Part shown: positions 62,099 through 64,000 of the stretch, one piece after another | How the letters are laid out: each line of letters opens with the position of its first letter | Position numbering within the stretch: the stretch's first letter is position 1 | From: Rufibacter roseolus | GTDB lineage: Bacteria > Bacteroidota > Bacteroidia > Cytophagales > Hymenobacteraceae | Direction of reading: 5' to 3' | Length of the DNA stretch: 64,000 nucleotides | Assembly (NCBI RefSeq): GCF_017916365.1 | Contig: NZ_JAFMSU010000003.1 | Location: 62,001-126,000 of the forward strand | Program-made: the position numbers and the translations under genes | Notes under the pieces: generated by a model | The model's database searches: none | Seen by the model: only the letters and a program-made list of their open reading frames with translations | What the model was told of the DNA's origin: nothing

Positions 62099-64000
62099 TT
62101 AGAATTTAAGGGTCACGTTCATGCCCATGGTTCTGGTAGAAGGCATCTGGCCCATTTCAATTCCCGGCATGATGTTGTTCCCGTTCAGGGCAGCCGTTTC
62201 TGGGTCAAAAATCGGAAAGTCGGTGAGCATGGCCAGGTCACGGCCGTAGAGCGCAATGCTGGCGCCGTTGAAGAATTTAGTTCTGGCCAGAAGTGATTTA
62301 GGCAGGCTGTACTCCAAGCGAACTTCCCTCAGTTTCAGGTAAGAGGCATCAAAGGAATTGGATTCCACGTTGGCGCGGCGGTAGTACCGGGTATAGTAGT
62401 CAGCGGGGTTAACTTTTTTGGTGTTCTGGGTGTAGGTACCGTCACCGTTCAGCACCACGCCATCTCCAATGATAAAGCCTTCTTCGCGGCCCATTAAGGT
62501 GTGTTTCAGCTTACCTTGCTCAGACATTTTGTGGTGGGTCTGGGAGTAGATGATGCCGCCGTAAGAAGCATCCAGCAGGAAGCTGAACCGGAAATTCTTA
62601 TAAGAGACCTCGTTCAGGAAACCACCTTTCCAGTCGGCGTAGGCGTTCCCGATGTATTGTACTTCATCTGGGTACGCGGGCAAACCGCTGTTATCATACA
62701 CAATCTGGCCATCGGGACTCCGCACAAACCCGAAGCCGTAGATGTCGCCGGTGGTACCGCCTACTTTGGCAATGATGGAGGCGTTACCTCCAACCCCCAA
62801 CACCTGCTGGTCTTCAATGCCATCGGCGAGTCTCAGCACCTTGTTATCGTTTTTAGACCAGGTGACCGTTGATCTCCACTTGAAGTTGGCAAGGTCAATG
62901 GGTTTGGCGTTCAGGACCAGTTCCAGACCTTGGTTCCGTACTTTACCCGCGTTCAAGACGGCTCGGGTATAACCGGTGGTAGGATCAACCGGAATCTCCA
63001 AAATCTGGTTCTTGGTGAAGTTTCTGTACACCGTGGCATCTAAGCCAATTCTACCGTTGAAGAGCATAAACTCCATCCCGGCCTCATAGCTGGTAGTGAT
63101 CTCGGGCTTGAAGTTGATGTTGTGGAGCGTGGTGGGCACGGAGCCCGAGCCGGCAAAGTCGCTTTGGCCGTAGTATTTTCTGGTTCTGTACGGATCCGTG
63201 TCACTTCCCACCTGGGCGGCAGATAACCTCAGTTTGGCAAAAGAAATGTCGGTGGGCAGTCTGAACAGATCGGTTAAGATAAAGCTGGTACTGATAGACG
63301 GATAGAAGAAAGAGCTGTTCTGCACTGGTAGCGTGCTGGACCAGTCATTACGGGCGGTCAGGTCCACAAAAATCTTATCTTCATAAGAGAAAGCGGCCAA
63401 GGCGTACAAGCTGTTCACTTCCCGGTTCCTGTGACGAGTAGTCATCATGGCGTTGCCTATCCCATTAGAAAGTTTGTACACCCCCGGAATCACCAAACCA
63501 TCCACCACGCCATCCGTGGCGCGGTACCGCTGGTTTCTCAGGTTACCCCCCACCGAGGTTCTCACGTCAATCTTGCTTCCCAGCTGCTCTTTATAGGTCA
63601 GCAAGGCATCTGTGTTGATCTCGTAATCAAAAATGTTCTGCTCTTTGTAGTACCCGTACGGGAAGTTGGCCGTGTTGAAAGGGCGGCGCATGGCCCGGTC
63701 CTCGGCAGTTAAATCAATCCCTGAGCGCACCATAACCTCCAGCTTGGGCGAGAACTCATAGGTAGCCGCCAGGTTCCCCACCACCGAGTAGTTGTTCAGG
63801 GAGTTGGTCATCTCATAGGCAATCACATACGGGTTGTCTATGAAAGAACTGAACGGATGGATCTGCTGCACTTGCTCCTGCCCTGCTTTCCATCTTGGCT
63901 CATACCAGGCCAGATCCACGTTGGGGTTCTGGAAAATCATGAAGTAGGCAATGGATTGGTTGCTGTAGCCTGTGCCTGGCAGGTTATCGCTCTTCTTGTT
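62099..64000 (-). CDS. SusC/RagA-family TonB-linked outer-membrane receptor, 5' end outside window
   Basis: The visible 633 residues are the C-terminal part of a TonB-dependent barrel of the SusC/RagA family; the frame is open to the window edge, so the plug and N-terminal domain are missing. Typical phrases are SNQSIAYFMIFQNPNVD, SLYALAAFSYEDKIFVDLTARNDW (cited in part: FSYEDKIFVDLTARNDW), FYPSISTSFILTDL, KPEITTSYEAGMEF and the C-terminal TMGMNVTLKF ending in Phe, the usual signal for outer-membrane assembly. It imports a nutrient with its SusD partner encoded 92 bases downstream. Confidence 0.95.
   Translation of the reverse strand, partial: NKKSDNLPGTGYSNQSIAYFMIFQNPNVDLAWYEPRWKAGQEQVQQIHPFSSFIDNPYVIAYEMTNSLNNYSVVGNLAATYEFSPKLEVMVRSGIDLTAEDRAMRRPFNTANFPYGYYKEQNIFDYEINTDALLTYKEQLGSKIDVRTSVGGNLRNQRYRATDGVVDGLVIPGVYKLSNGIGNAMMTTRHRNREVNSLYALAAFSYEDKIFVDLTARNDWSSTLPVQNSSFFYPSISTSFILTDLFRLPTDISFAKLRLSAAQVGSDTDPYRTRKYYGQSDFAGSGSVPTTLHNINFKPEITTSYEAGMEFMLFNGRIGLDATVYRNFTKNQILEIPVDPTTGYTRAVLNAGKVRNQGLELVLNAKPIDLANFKWRSTVTWSKNDNKVLRLADGIEDQQVLGVGGNASIIAKVGGTTGDIYGFGFVRSPDGQIVYDNSGLPAYPDEVQYIGNAYADWKGGFLNEVSYKNFRFSFLLDASYGGIIYSQTHHKMSEQGKLKHTLMGREEGFIIGDGVVLNGDGTYTQNTKKVNPADYYTRYYRRANVESNSFDASYLKLREVRLEYSLPKSLLARTKFFNGASIALYGRDLAMLTDFPIFDPETAALNGNNIMPGIEMGQMPSTRTMGMNVTLKF

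Noticed and set aside
1-64000. tRNA, rRNA, integrase or insertion sequence genes
   Set aside because: No cloverleaf-like sequence, rRNA segment, transposase or integrase was recognised. Short structured RNAs cannot be excluded by eye.

Overview
The window looks like chromosomal DNA of a Bacteroidota bacterium of the order Cytophagales, most likely family Hymenobacteraceae (Rufibacter, Nibribacter or Pontibacter type). The evidence is a SusC/SusD outer-membrane pair, a secreted protease with a type IX secretion (Por) C-terminal domain, TPR-containing histidine kinases, TAnnTTTG promoter boxes close to start codons, weak ribosome binding sites and moderately high GC. The genus is an inference. 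No rRNA, tRNA, CRISPR array or insertion sequence was seen.

Layout. 0-9 kb: the end of an alpha-2-macroglobulin gene paired with pbpC, a TPR histidine kinase and a secreted M28 peptidase. 9-15 kb: a universal stress protein, two tandem DUF421 proteins with C-terminal zinc ribbons, an ECF sigma factor overlapping its anti-sigma factor, an HD protein and a Gfo/Idh/MocA oxidoreductase. 15-29 kb: a signalling block with a cyclic-nucleotide-binding patatin, a 1318-residue secreted protease, a TPR histidine kinase, a response regulator fused to a class III (probable adenylate) cyclase, an HD protein, a stand-alone cyclic-nucleotide-binding protein and a nucleotide-translocase-like transporter with a helical-repeat tail. 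Enzyme and candidate receptors lie together, which suggests a cAMP circuit. 29.6-39.3 kb: a uronate locus (kduI, kduD, uxaC, kdgK, kdgA, exuT) followed by a GH95 glycosidase. Between kduD and uxaC lie C-terminal remnants of a LacI-family regulator and, probably, of the tagaturonate reductase UxaB, so the locus has suffered deletions. 39.6-48 kb: PEP carboxylase, an unknown gene and hutG-hutI-hutU, with a mosaic of inverted repeats inside the hut cluster. 48-57.6 kb: mostly single genes (VF530, RluF, EcsC, M48 lipoprotein, a CvpA-CAP fusion, small GNAT, TyrA, an unknown, an ABC protein of two ATPase domains). 57.7-64 kb: on the minus strand susC, susD, a glycerophosphodiester phosphodiesterase and a calcineurin-like phosphoesterase, read here as a possible phosphodiester uptake and hydrolysis locus.

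Two features run through the whole window. The first is a dispersed intergenic palindrome of about 35-48 bp (outer stem near CGTTTAGGGCC/GGCCTAAAACG, T-rich then A-rich loop), with about 16 good and several degraded copies, some ending a few bases before a start codon. The second is a set of larger inverted repeats at 2.4, 42.3 and 45.7-46.1 kb. The most notable single items are the protease with a Glu where subtilases have the catalytic His, a hexapeptide-repeat insertion and a duplicated terminal domain; the decayed uronate locus that still carries a LacI-type operator; and the cAMP-related block.
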